From Bosea sp. 685 (GTDB lineage: Bacteria > Pseudomonadota > Alphaproteobacteria > Rhizobiales > Beijerinckiaceae): 64,000 nt of DNA. The stretch's first letter is position 1, and each line of letters starts with the position of its first letter. Below are positions 35,241-43,902 of this stretch, one piece after another. The notes under the pieces are model-generated. The model saw only the letters and a program-made list of their open reading frames with translations. It made no database searches and had not been told where the DNA came from. The position numbers were made by a program, and so were the translations under genes. The DNA is taken from positions 4,650,001 to 4,714,000 of the forward strand of contig NZ_CP134779.1 in assembly GCF_031884435.1 (NCBI RefSeq). Reading direction: 5' to 3'.

Positions 35241-37016
35241 TCAGCCGCCGTCCTTCTTCGGCTCGGCGGCGTTGGCGGAGGGTGGTTCATCCAGGCCGCG
35301 CTCGATCTTCTGCTTGATCTTGACCAGATCCTCAGGCTCCGGGCCGAGGTCGCGGGCCGCATTCCACTGGAAGGTCGCCTCCAGCTTGCGGCCGGTGCGC
35401 CAATAGACATCGCCGAGATGGTCGTTGATCACCGGATCGGAGGGGCGCAATTCCATGGCGCGCTCGAGCTCGCGCGCTGCGTCGTCATAGCGTCCCAGCC
35501 GATAATAGGCCCAGCCGAGCGAATCGGTGATGTAGCCATCGCGCGGCCTGAGTTCGACGGCGCGGCGCAGCATGTTGAGCGCCTCGTCGAGCTTGAGATG
35601 CTGGTCGACCAGCGAATAGCCGAGATAGTTCAGCACCAGCGCGCGCTCGCGACCGAGCGGCTCCGGCATCAGCTCCAGCGCCTTGCGCAGATCCTCCTCA
35701 GCCTCGGGCCAGCGCTTGATGCGCTCGCGCGCGATGCCGCGGAAATAGAACAGATCCCAATTCGCCCGCCCGGGAACCGCGAGCTTGGCGATGGCCTTGT
35801 CGTAGGTCTCGGCGGCTTCGCTGAAAAGCTTGCGGGTGCGGTAGACATTGCCGAGCGCCGAGAGCGCATCGACATCGTCGGGCCGCTCGGTAATCAGCGC
35901 CTGCAGATGCTTGATCGATTCCTCGGATTTACCGAGGGTCTCCAAGGCCAGGCCCGCCTGGATCTCGGCATTGGGCCGCAACGGCGAGGTCGCCGGCATC
36001 TTGTCATAGACCGCGACCGCATCCTCGGGCTGCTTCGAGCGTTCGAGGATGTCCCCGAGCGTCAGGATCGCGAGATCATGGCTGGGGTCGAGATAGATCG
36101 CGAGACGCAGATAGAGCAGCGCGGCCGCCTCGTCGCCCTGGCGATTGCCGGCGCTGGCCAGACCGTAGAGCACCTCGGCGGCGCCCTGCTGGGCCGTGCC
36201 GACCTGGCGGGCGAGCGGCTCGCGCGCAGCAACCCGCGCAAGCCCGTCCCGGACGATGGGATGGTTGGGCAGGAGCCGGTCGAATTCGCCATAGGTCGCG
36301 GCAGCGCCGTCATAATTGCCGTTGCGCGCCTGCAGCCGGGCCCAGAGATCGACCAGGCGCAGCGTCGTCTTTTCCGCGTCATAGGCGCTCTTCAGGCGCT
36401 TCTCGGCGTCGACCTTGCGCCCGGCGATGTCGAGGATCAGGCCGGCATGGTAATCGCGGAAGAGATTGTAGGAGGCCTCGCCCTTGAGCCGGTCGAGCGT
36501 CTCGAGCGCCTTGTTGGTCTGGCCGGAGCCGGCATAGGCCCAGGCCGAGAGCAGGGTCGCGGTGATGTCGGCGGCGCGGCCGCGGCCGCCGCGCTGGAGA
36601 TGACCGCGCGCGGTCTGGTAGCTCTTCTGCTTGATCGCGCGGATGCCGACCGCGAGCTGGGCGAGGCCGTTGCTGGGATCACGCTGGATCAGCTTGTCGG
36701 CAGCGCGGAAGGCGTCGCTCATCGCGCCATCGGCCAGGAAGGCGACGAAGCCGCGCTCCAGCAGATCATTGTTCAGCGGATCGCCCTTGATCGCCTCGCG
36801 CAGATAGACCGAGGCCGCGCCGAGATCGCGCCCGGCGCCCGCGACGATCGCGGCCAGGTAATTGCCTTCCAGGCTGTCGGCGGGCTCCAGCTGTTCCGTC
36901 GTGCGCGTCGCAGCCGCCCCTTGAGCCGAGGCGCCGGCCTGCAATGCGAGAAAAAACACCAGGGCGACCGCCGTGCTCGGGCCGCGGCCCCTCAATCGAA
37001 ACGTCACGATTGTCAT
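35241..37016 (-). CDS. Periplasmic TPR protein
   Basis: 591 residues from the ATG at 37016. Residues 1-32 form a signal peptide (TAVALVFFLALQAGASAQ). About ten TPR motifs follow, with clear ones near the C terminus (LNYLGYSLVDQHLKLDEALN, DSLGWAYYRLGRYDDAAREL and NDHLGDVYWRTGRKLEATFQ). Such exported TPR proteins typically act as scaffolds for envelope complexes. This gene is widely found next to ispE in rhizobia, but its function is not established. An upstream ATG at 37055 lacks a ribosome binding site. Confidence 0.85.
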   Translation of the reverse strand: MTIVTFRLRGRGPSTAVALVFFLALQAGASAQGAAATRTTEQLEPADSLEGNYLAAIVAGAGRDLGAASVYLREAIKGDPLNNDLLERGFVAFLADGAMSDAFRAADKLIQRDPSNGLAQLAVGIRAIKQKSYQTARGHLQRGGRGRAADITATLLSAWAYAGSGQTNKALETLDRLKGEASYNLFRDYHAGLILDIAGRKVDAEKRLKSAYDAEKTTLRLVDLWARLQARNGNYDGAAATYGEFDRLLPNHPIVRDGLARVAAREPLARQVGTAQQGAAEVLYGLASAGNRQGDEAAALLYLRLAIYLDPSHDLAILTLGDILERSKQPEDAVAVYDKMPATSPLRPNAEIQAGLALETLGKSEESIKHLQALITERPDDVDALSALGNVYRTRKLFSEAAETYDKAIAKLAVPGRANWDLFYFRGIARERIKRWPEAEEDLRKALELMPEPLGRERALVLNYLGYSLVDQHLKLDEALNMLRRAVELRPRDGYITDSLGWAYYRLGRYDDAARELERAMELRPSDPVINDHLGDVYWRTGRKLEATFQWNAARDLGPEPEDLVKIKQKIERGLDEPPSANAAEPKKDGG

Positions 37017-37287
37017 TCTCCCTCGGTCCGCAGCCTGTATGTCACGCGGGGCCATACATCAGCGCGACCGGGACCACTTCGCTTAAGCGTTCAAGATGGC
37101 GGTTTCCGGGCGGCCGGGCAAGCCATCGCTGCGCTGCTAGGCTGAATCCGTAGCAGCGATGCAACAATCCGACAGAAGCATGCTGCGCCGCAACGTTCCG
37201 GCAGTTTTCAGTGCCCACGCCTCAAGAATTTAAGGCTAGGACTGCAGCGTTCGCATGTACCGCGACGATTCACCTGGGATCATTCAA

Positions 37288-37401
37288 ATGAAGAAGATCG
37301 TTTTGAGCATTGCCGCCGTCGCCCTGCTGGCCGGTTTTGCCGCCGGCTGCGCGCAGCCCACGCCCACCAAGCCGGCCCCGAGCGTCGTCCGCAAGGGCTG
37401 A
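37288..37401 (+). CDS. Very small lipoprotein
   Basis: 37 residues: MKKIVLSIAAVALLAGFAAG then Cys21 and a short Pro/Lys-rich tail (AQPTPTKPAPSVVRKG). A-A-G-C at 18-21 is an acceptable lipobox, so the mature form would be about 17 residues. It resembles entericidin-like mini-lipoproteins in size. TCAAATG follows a weak ribosome binding site. No known partner gene is nearby. Confidence 0.65.
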   Translation: MKKIVLSIAAVALLAGFAAGCAQPTPTKPAPSVVRKG

Positions 37402-37450
37402 GTCGGCTACGCCGCCTGAGGGCGTGTAGTTCCCGAGTCAAAACCGCGCC

Positions 37451-37553
37451 GTCATCCTGGGCGACCGAAGGTCGTCCCGGGGTCCATCGGAGGGCTTAAG
37501 CGCTCTACGATGGATCCCGGATCTGCACCGCTACGCGGCTTGTCCAGGATGAC
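37451..37553. repeat. Mosaic inverted repeat (GTCATCCTGG type)
   Basis: GTCATCCTGG and CCAGGATGAC form the outer arms, with an inner CCATCGG.../CGATGG pair. It lies between the small lipoprotein gene and the terminator at 37595. Confidence 0.8.
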
Positions 37554-37594
37554 GTCGTGGCTCCCAGGATAATTGACAGCACGCCCTGAAGAAA

Positions 37595-37626
37595 AAAAGG
37601 CGCGCCGTGCGAGCGGCGCGCCTTTT
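37595..37626. terminator. Bidirectional intrinsic terminator
   Basis: A 13-bp perfect stem (AAAAGGCGCGCCG at 37595-37607 with 37614-37626) carries A-run and T-run flanks on both sides, so it can act in both directions: for the small lipoprotein transcript and for the ETF-QO gene on the opposite strand. Confidence 0.88.
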
Positions 37627-37660
37627 CGTTATCTATACCAGCGACTTACGCCGACCCGGA

Positions 37661-37706
37661 GCATCGGCCCGAAAAGTGGAAACCGGTTTTCGGGCTAAGC
37701 CGATGC
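37661..37706. repeat. GAAAA-CCGG palindrome, same unit as the 32.6 kb array
   Basis: GCATCGGCCCGAAAAGTGG...CCGGTTTTCGGGCTAAGCCGATGC is the 32613/32671 unit in inverted orientation with a few changes. Written in part. Confidence 0.85.
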
Positions 37707-37720
37707 AAAATCAAAATTCC

Positions 37721-37759
37721 ATAGCATCAGACCGAATACGATATTCGGTCTGATGCTAT
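37721..37759. repeat. 39-bp palindrome with 18-bp arms
   Basis: Arms 37721-37738 and 37742-37759 are exact reverse complements around a 3-base loop (CGA). The geometry is the same as at 336-374. It ends 4 bases before the ETF-QO stop codon and may serve as a 3' end stem for that gene. Confidence 0.8.
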
Positions 37760-37763
37760 TGGC

Positions 37764-39443
37764 TCACATATTCGAGTAGCCCGGGCCGCCGCCGCCCTCG
37801 GGCACCGTCCAGGTGATGTTCTGGGCCGGATCCTTGATGTCGCAAGTCTTGCAGTGAACGCAGTTCTGCGCGTTGATCACGAAGCGCGGCTCGGTCTTCG
37901 CCTCGGCATCCTTGTAGACCACCTCATAGACGCCGGCCGGGCAGTAAAGCCGCGCCGGCTCGCCATAAACAGGCAGGTTCTTGTCGATCGGGATCGAGGG
38001 GTCGGTCAGCTTCAGATGCGCCGGCTGGTCTTCCTCATGATTGGTCGAGGACAGGAAGACCGATGACAGCTTGTCGAAGGAAATCTTGCCGTCGGGCCTG
38101 GGGTAGACGATCGGCTTGACCTCGGCGAGAGGCTTCAGCGTCGCGTAATCCGGCTTGCCGTGCTTCAGCGTGCCGAAGGGCGACCAGCCGAAGAGTTGGT
38201 TCAGCCACATGTCGATGCCGCCCAGCCCGATGCCCAGCAGCGTGCCGTATTTCGACCAGAGCGGCTTGACGTTGCGCACCGGCTTGAGGTCGCGCCCGAT
38301 GGCGCTGTCGCGCCAGCCCGCCTCGATCTCGACCACCTCGTCATGCGAACGGCCGGCCGCCAAAGCGGGGGCGAGATGCTGCGCCGCCTGCATGCCCGAG
38401 AGGATGGCGTTATGGCTGCCCTTGATGCGCGGCACGTTGACGAAGCCCGCCGCACAGCCGACCAGCGCCCCGCCCGGGAAGGTGAGCTTCGGCACCGACT
38501 GGTAGCCGCCCTCGGTGATGGCGCGCGAACCGTAGGACAGGCGCTTGGCACCGTCGAAGAGATCGCGAATCAGCGGATGGGTCTTGAAACGCTGGAACTC
38601 GTCGAAGGGCGAGAGCGTCGGGTTGGTGTAGTTGAGATGCACGACGAAGCCGACCGTGACCAGGTTGTCGTCGAAATGATAGAGGAAGGAGCCGCCGCCG
38701 GTGCCGTTGTCGAGCGGCCAGCCGAAGGAGTGCTGCACCCTGCCTTTGTGAAACTTCTCCGGCTTGACCTGCCAGACCTCCTTCAGGCCGATGCCGTATT
38801 TCTGCGGCTCGCGGCCGGCGTCGAGCCCGAACTTGCGGATGGCGATCTTGGAGAGCGAACCGCGCGCGCCCTCGCCCAGCAGGGTGTAGCGGCCACGCAG
38901 TTCCATGCCGCGCGTATAGCGCTCCGAGACCGTGCCATCCCTCGCGATGCCCATATCGCCGGTGGCGACGCCAGCGACCGAACCATCCTCGTTGAACAGC
39001 AATTCGGCGGCGGCGAAGCCCGGATAGATCTCGACACCGAGCGCCTCGGCACGGCCTGCGAGATATTTCGCCACGAGGCCGAGCGAACCGACGAAATTGC
39101 CGTGGTTGTTCATCAGCTTCGGCATGCCGAAATTGGGCAGGCGGATGCCGTTAGGCTCGGTCAGGAAATAGAAGATGTCCTCGCTGACCTCCGTCGTCAG
39201 CGGGCGGGCATCGTCCTGGCGCCAGTCCGGCAGGAGTGCGTCGAGGCCGACAGGATCGATCACCGCGCCCGACAGGATGTGCGCGCCGACTTCGGCCCCC
39301 TTCTCGACCACCACGACGGAGATCGTCTCGTCGAGCTGCTTCAGGCGGATGGCGGCGGCAAGGCCGGCTGGACCAGCGCCGACGATGACGACGTCGTAGT
39401 CCATGCTCTCGCGCGGTTCGCTCTGCGCTTCCTTGAGATCCAT
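37764..39443 (-). CDS. Electron transfer flavoprotein-ubiquinone oxidoreductase
   Basis: 559 residues, the family's usual size. The FAD-binding N terminus has YDVVIVGAGPAGLAAAIRLK, the quinone-facing region has GGSFLYHFDDNLVTVGFVVH, and the C-terminal ferredoxin-like domain supplies four cluster cysteines (Cys501, 528, 531, 534; CVHCKTC-type). It passes electrons from ETF, reduced by acyl-CoA and amino-acid dehydrogenases, to ubiquinone at the inner membrane. It is a single-gene unit here. Note GYQSVPKLTFPGGALVGCAA as the second FAD contact. Confidence 0.96.
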   Translation of the reverse strand: MDLKEAQSEPRESMDYDVVIVGAGPAGLAAAIRLKQLDETISVVVVEKGAEVGAHILSGAVIDPVGLDALLPDWRQDDARPLTTEVSEDIFYFLTEPNGIRLPNFGMPKLMNNHGNFVGSLGLVAKYLAGRAEALGVEIYPGFAAAELLFNEDGSVAGVATGDMGIARDGTVSERYTRGMELRGRYTLLGEGARGSLSKIAIRKFGLDAGREPQKYGIGLKEVWQVKPEKFHKGRVQHSFGWPLDNGTGGGSFLYHFDDNLVTVGFVVHLNYTNPTLSPFDEFQRFKTHPLIRDLFDGAKRLSYGSRAITEGGYQSVPKLTFPGGALVGCAAGFVNVPRIKGSHNAILSGMQAAQHLAPALAAGRSHDEVVEIEAGWRDSAIGRDLKPVRNVKPLWSKYGTLLGIGLGGIDMWLNQLFGWSPFGTLKHGKPDYATLKPLAEVKPIVYPRPDGKISFDKLSSVFLSSTNHEEDQPAHLKLTDPSIPIDKNLPVYGEPARLYCPAGVYEVVYKDAEAKTEPRFVINAQNCVHCKTCDIKDPAQNITWTVPEGGGGPGYSNM

Positions 39444-39703
39444 CCTGCCCTCCGGAGGCCTTCGACTGGCTTGAAGCCAATTAGTTTATATGTGAACTAT
39501 ATCGCCTGCCCGTTCAAGCCGCGCGCGGCGCAAGACAGACATGGCTTCAGTTTGGAAACCCTCTATCGAAGCGCGCGTTCCAATTTGCAACTGCGGCGGC
39601 GCGCGAAGACCAAGGATGTGCGTACTGGAGCCAAAGAGTGAGAGCATTGCTCTTGCGAAAAACCGGTACCCACTTTTTGGCGCAATGCTCTAGAACCTCA
39701 AGG
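39444..39703. other. Intergenic region between the ETF-QO and UDG genes
   Basis: 260 bases with the GAGAGCATTGC palindrome at 39641-39691 (GAAAAACCGGTACCCACTTTTT core). It should contain both divergent promoters. A TTAGTTTATATGTGAACTAT stretch at about 39480-39500 is AT-rich and a plausible promoter region. Confidence 0.55.
39641..39691. repeat. GAAAA-CCGG core palindrome
   Basis: AGAGCATTGC and GCAATGCTCT form the ends around GAAAAACCGGTACCCAC. It ends 12 bases before the UDG start. Confidence 0.85.
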
Positions 39704-40513
39704 ATGATATCCACCGCCGCGCCAGATCCTGTTGAGCTTCTCGCCTGGTACGCCGAGATGGGCGTCACCGAGGCGCTCGACGAGACGCCGCACGACCATT
39801 TTATGGAAGCGCCGCAGCCAGCAGCAGTGCGCCCCGCCCCGCCACAGCTCGTGCGCGCAACCGCAGCGGCAGCCCGGCCGGCCATGCCCGCGACTGCTAC
39901 GGCCCCCGACGATGCCGCCCTCACTGCCAGGACGATGGCGCAGCAGGCCACGACGCTCGACGCCTTAAAGGAGGCGCTCGCGCAATTCGAGGGCTGCGCG
40001 CTGAAGGCGACCGCCAAGAACCTGGTCTTTTCCGACGGCAATCCGGCCGCCCGATTGATGCTGGTCGGCGAGGCGCCGGGCGCCGACGAGGACCGCATCG
40101 GCCTGCCCTTCGTCGGGCGCTCCGGGCAATTGCTCGACCGGATGCTGGCCGCGATCGGCCTCGACCGGAAGGAGCATGTCTATATCGCCAATCTCCTGCC
40201 CTGGCGGCCGCCGGGCAACCGCACACCGACTCCGCAGGAAGTCGCGATCTGCCTGCCCTTCATCCAGCGCCAGATCCAGCTCGCCAACCCCGATATCCTG
40301 GTCTGCATCGGCGCGCCCTCGGCGCAGGGGCTGCTCGGCCTCACCGGCATCCTGGCATCACGCGGCAAATGGCTGGAATACGACACCGGCACGCGGCGCA
40401 TCCGCGCCATGGCGACGCTGCACCCGGCCTATCTGCTGCGCCAACCCTTGCAGAAGCGATTGGCCTGGCGCGACCTGCGGGCGCTGAAAGCCGCGCTGGA
40501 TACGACTGGGTAG
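39704..40513 (+). CDS. Family 4 uracil-DNA glycosylase lacking the first cluster cysteine
   Basis: 269 residues from ATG 39704. A Pro/Ala-rich N-terminal stretch of about 80 residues precedes the catalytic domain, which has [20 protein letters not shown] (residues 122-141), [20 protein letters not shown], and the active-site [10 protein letters not shown]. Family 4 enzymes hold a 4Fe-4S cluster with C-x2-C...C-x(14-17)-C. Here the first pair reads FEGC (Phe95, Cys98), while Cys183 and Cys201 are kept with 17 residues between, so only three of the usual four ligands are seen. The enzyme removes uracil arising from cytosine deamination. Confidence 0.9.
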   Translation: MISTAAPDPVELLAWYAEMGVTEALDETPHDHFMEAPQPAAVRPAPPQLVRATAAAARPAMPATATAPDDAALTARTMAQQATTLDALKEALAQFEGCALKATAKNLVFSDGNPAARLMLVGEAPGADEDRIGLPFVGRSGQLLDRMLAAIGLDRKEHVYIANLLPWRPPGNRTPTPQEVAICLPFIQRQIQLANPDILVCIGAPSAQGLLGLTGILASRGKWLEYDTGTRRIRAMATLHPAYLLRQPLQKRLAWRDLRALKAALDTTG

Positions 40514-40686
40514 ATTCCGAGGCTGGACATCGGCCTGCGCTAGCTGGTGATGATCGCCCGGCAACATGCTGCGACACTGCGTCGGAAGGTTTCCGCGCGG
40601 AAGACGGCTAGATAACAGGCGGTGGCCCAGCTTCGGCCGACCATTGCCTGCGCCGCATCAGCGGCAGGGTCGGACGGAGACTAGCG

Positions 40687-42117
40687 ATGACCATCGACGC
40701 GTTTCTGCTCTCGCGCATCCAGTTCGCCTTCACGATCTCGTTCCACATCGTCTTTCCCGCGTTCACGATCGGGCTTTCGGCCTATATCGCGACGCTGCTC
40801 GGCCTCTGGCTCAAGACCGGCGATCAAAAATTCCACCTGCTGGCGCGGTTCTGGACCAAGATCTTCGCTGTCTCCTTCGCCATGGGCGTGGTCTCCGGCA
40901 TCGTGCTGTCCTACCAGTTCGGCACCAATTGGAGCCGGTTCTCGCTCGTCGTCGGCAACGTCATCGGCCCCTTGATCGGCTATGAGGTGCTGACCGCCTT
41001 CTTCCTGGAGGCGTCGTTCCTGGGCGTGATGCTGTTCGGCTGGAAGCGCGTGCCGCCCTGGCTGCATTTCCTCTCGGCCCTGATCGTCGCCGGCGGCACG
41101 GCACTGTCGGGCTTCTGGATCCTCTCCGCCAATAGCTGGATGCAGTATCCGGCGGGCCACGAGATCCGCGACGGCATCGCCTATCCAGTCGACTGGGTCC
41201 AGATCGTTTTCAACCCGACCTTCCCCTTGCGCTTCATGCACATGATGACGGCGGCCTATCTCACCACCGCCTTCGTCGTGCTGGCGACGGGCGCGCGCCA
41301 TCTGATCGCCGGCCACCGCACCGAATCGGCCAAGACGATGGTGCGCATGGCGATCCTGATGATCGCGATCACCGCGCCGGTGCAGGCGCTGATCGGCGAT
41401 TTCCACGGCAAGCAGACCGCCAAATACCAGCCGGCCAAGCTCGCCGCGATCGAAGCGCATTGGGATTCGTCGAAACCCGCCCCGCTCGTGCTCTTCGCCT
41501 GGCCCGACGAGCAGGCCGGCCTCAACCGCTTCGAGATCTCCATTCCCGGCCTGGCGAGCCTCCTGACCCATGGCAGCATGGACGCGCTGTTCCCGAGCCT
41601 GAACGATTTCGCGGTCCAGGACCGCCCCCCGGTGAAGATCCCCTTCTTCGCCTTCCGGCTGATGGTCGGCATCGGCGTCCTGATGATCGGCTTCGGCTGG
41701 CTCGGCGCCTGGCTCTGGCGCAGGGGCACGGTGTTCGAGGAGCGGCGCTGGCTTTGGGTCGCGCAATATAGCTGGCCGGCGGGCTTCATCGCGATCCTGT
41801 CGGGCTGGTTCGTCACCGAGGTCGGCCGCCAGCCCTGGCTGGCGACGGGGGTGATCCGCTCCAAGGATGCGGTCTCGCCGATCACGACGCTGGAGGTCGC
41901 GATCTCGCTGGCGCTCTTCGTCTGCGTCTACTGCGTCGTGTTCACGGCCGGCCTCCTGCTGATCAACCGCTTGATCGACAAGGGGCCCGACGAGATCGGC
42001 GACAAGGACGCGCCCGAGCAACCGTCCAAGCGCACACTCAAGGCGGCGCAGGGACAGGCCTCCGACCTGTTCGGCGACGGCCGTCCCGGCGACGACAAAA
42101 TCCTGCCCCAGAGCTGA
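40687..42117 (+). CDS. cydA: Cytochrome bd-type (CioA) ubiquinol oxidase subunit I
   Basis: 476 residues with nine membrane helices. The low-spin haem ligand His20 is in FAFTISFHIVFPAF, the Q-loop contacts are in IGDFHGKQTAKYQP, and GRQPW sits in FVTEVGRQPWLATGV, all typical of subunit I. The Q-loop region is short, as in cyanide-insensitive oxidases (CioA). The complex oxidises quinol and reduces O2 without pumping protons. GGACGGAGAC precedes the ATG. I found no FNR/FixK-type box (TTGAT-N4-ATCAA) upstream. cydB follows 13 bases later. Confidence 0.95.
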   Translation: MTIDAFLLSRIQFAFTISFHIVFPAFTIGLSAYIATLLGLWLKTGDQKFHLLARFWTKIFAVSFAMGVVSGIVLSYQFGTNWSRFSLVVGNVIGPLIGYEVLTAFFLEASFLGVMLFGWKRVPPWLHFLSALIVAGGTALSGFWILSANSWMQYPAGHEIRDGIAYPVDWVQIVFNPTFPLRFMHMMTAAYLTTAFVVLATGARHLIAGHRTESAKTMVRMAILMIAITAPVQALIGDFHGKQTAKYQPAKLAAIEAHWDSSKPAPLVLFAWPDEQAGLNRFEISIPGLASLLTHGSMDALFPSLNDFAVQDRPPVKIPFFAFRLMVGIGVLMIGFGWLGAWLWRRGTVFEERRWLWVAQYSWPAGFIAILSGWFVTEVGRQPWLATGVIRSKDAVSPITTLEVAISLALFVCVYCVVFTAGLLLINRLIDKGPDEIGDKDAPEQPSKRTLKAAQGQASDLFGDGRPGDDKILPQS

Positions 42118-42130
42118 GGAGAGACCGATA

Positions 42131-43135
42131 ATGGAATGGTATCTCCCCGTGATCTGGGCCGGCCTGATCGGCACCGCCGTGATGCTCTATGTCGTGCTCG
42201 ACGGTTTCGACCTCGGCATCGCCATCCTGTTCCCGACAACGAAGGATGAGGGCGAGCGCGACCAGATGATGAACTCGGTCGCGCCCTTCTGGGACGGCAA
42301 CGAGACCTGGCTGGTGCTGGGCGGCGGCGGGCTATGGGTCGCTTTCCCCATGGCCTACGCCATCATCATGCCGGCCTTCTATATTCCGGTGACCCTGATG
42401 CTGCTGGCGCTGATCTTCCGCGGCGTTGCCTTCGAATTCCGCTGGGTGGCGAAGCCGAAACATCGCATCTGGGACCTCGCCTTCTGGCTCGGCTCGACCA
42501 TCGCCGCCTTCGCGCAGGGACTGATCCTGGGCGGCTTGATCCAGGGCATCACGGTCGCGAACGGGCAGTTCGCGGGCAAGCCCTTCGACTGGCTGACACC
42601 GTTCTCCGTGATGTGCGGAGCGGGCGTCGTCGTCGGCTACGCGCTGCTCGGCGCGACCTGGCTGGTCTACAAGACCGAAGGCGCGGTTGCCGAGCGGGCC
42701 CGGGCCCAGGCGAAGATGCTGCTGCTCGGCCTGATGGCTTTCGCGATCCTGGTCTCGCTGTGGACGCCCTCAGCCCATCCGCGCATCGCCGAGCGCTGGT
42801 TCACGCCGGCCAACTTCGCCCTGCTCTGGCCCTTCCCGCTGCTCACCGCCTATTGCGGCTGGATGGTCTGGAAGCGGCTGCACGGGAGCCACGAATTCAC
42901 GCCGTTTGCCTTCACCATCGCGATCTTCGTGCTCTGCTTCCTCGGCCTCGCGATCTCGAACTACCCCTATCTCGTGCCGCCCGGCCTGACGATCTGGGAC
43001 GTGGCGGCAGCGCCGGCCTCGCATGTCTTCGTGCTGATCGGGGTGAGCTTCCTGCTGCCGATGATCCTGTTCTACACGGCCTTCGTGTACTGGACCTTCC
43101 GCGGCAAGGTGAAGCTCGACGGCGGCTATCATTGA
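42131..43135 (+). CDS. cydB: Cytochrome bd-type ubiquinol oxidase subunit II
   Basis: 334 residues, eight membrane helices. Family motifs include YVVLDGFDLGIAIL and SVAPFWDGNETWLVLGGGGLW at the start, and GLTIWDVAAAPASHVFVLIG at the end. It forms a heterodimer with CydA. No small cydX gene or cydCD assembly genes are present after it; the next gene is the toxin on the opposite strand. Confidence 0.95.
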   Translation: MEWYLPVIWAGLIGTAVMLYVVLDGFDLGIAILFPTTKDEGERDQMMNSVAPFWDGNETWLVLGGGGLWVAFPMAYAIIMPAFYIPVTLMLLALIFRGVAFEFRWVAKPKHRIWDLAFWLGSTIAAFAQGLILGGLIQGITVANGQFAGKPFDWLTPFSVMCGAGVVVGYALLGATWLVYKTEGAVAERARAQAKMLLLGLMAFAILVSLWTPSAHPRIAERWFTPANFALLWPFPLLTAYCGWMVWKRLHGSHEFTPFAFTIAIFVLCFLGLAISNYPYLVPPGLTIWDVAAAPASHVFVLIGVSFLLPMILFYTAFVYWTFRGKVKLDGGYH

Positions 43136-43172
43136 CCGGCGGACGATGGTCGCGCGCCGCCATGGCACTTGC

Positions 43173-43460
43173 TCAGGACAATCCGTCCGGCCAGAGCTGC
43201 GACATATGCAGGATGCGCAGGATTCGGATCACTCCGCTGCCGATGTGGTAGGCTGCGATATAGGGCGTGCCGCCGACGATAAGTTCGCGCGTTCCCTCGA
43301 CACGGCCGGGACGGCCGCTCTCCGGAAAGGCCAGCAGCACCTCCACATGCTGCTCGATGCGCTCGTCGAGCATGACGGCGGCACGCGGATTGTCGGTTGC
43401 GACATAGTCGAAGATGCGCTCGCGATCGGCAACCGCGAGCCCGCTCCATTCGAGCTTCAC
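43173..43460 (-). CDS. RelE/ParE-family toxin
   Basis: 95 residues with a GTG start. The fold is recognisable from LAVADRERIFDYVATDNPRA and the strand YIAAYHIGSGVIRILRILHM. ParE members poison gyrase, RelE members cut mRNA on the ribosome; which applies is not clear from sequence, as ParE-like proteins lack the RelE catalytic triad. It overlaps the antitoxin stop as GTGA, which is typical for tight co-translation. The gene lies convergent with cydB, 37 bases from its stop. Confidence 0.88.
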   Translation of the reverse strand: MKLEWSGLAVADRERIFDYVATDNPRAAVMLDERIEQHVEVLLAFPESGRPGRVEGTRELIVGGTPYIAAYHIGSGVIRILRILHMSQLWPDGLS

Positions 43461-43762
43461 GCCTTAGCGTCCAATGTCCGCGCCAGGGCCACCCGGCGCC
43501 TCTCGGCGAAGCGAGCCTTGACCTCGGCATGATCCGTCGCAGGGCTGGTATCGGCGAGTGCCTCGAGCACCTTCGCACGGAACCACGCCTCGTGTCGGGC
43601 CGGGTCGATCAGCTCCAGGGGCAGCGCACCCTCATTGGCGGTTCTGGTCAGCAGGATTCGCACCGCGTCCGAGACGGTCAGCCCCGCCTCCTGCAGAACG
43701 GCCGCCGCCCGTTCCTTCACGCGCGGATCGATGCGGGCTTGAACGAGATCGCTTGCTGCCAT
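43457..43762 (-). CDS. RelB/DinJ-family antitoxin
   Basis: 101 residues from ATG 43762 (GGAGA at 7 bases). The ribbon-helix-helix DNA-binding N terminus is LVQARIDPRVKERAAAVL followed by LTVSDAVRILLT, typical of RelB/DinJ. The C-terminal part (ADTSPATDHAEVKARFAERR) should wrap the toxin. RelB proteins repress their own operon together with the toxin. Longer upstream frames are unsupported. It is divergent from the metallopeptidase gene at 43903. Confidence 0.88.
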   Translation of the reverse strand: MAASDLVQARIDPRVKERAAAVLQEAGLTVSDAVRILLTRTANEGALPLELIDPARHEAWFRAKVLEALADTSPATDHAEVKARFAERRRVALARTLDAKA

Positions 43763-43902
43763 GATCACTTCTCCATTCTGGCGGGCAGTGTAATGCAATT
43801 GATTGACATCTCCAAGCCGAGGCGGAACCCTTCGCCGCAAGACGACTTGAGTTTCTGGCCCCGCTCGCAGAGATTGGCGGCGGTGAGAGCGGAGTGCCTG
43901 CC

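Noticed and set aside
40514..40686. FNR/FixK box upstream of cydAB
   Set aside because: No TTGAT-N4-ATCAA-like sequence was found in the 173 bases before cydA.
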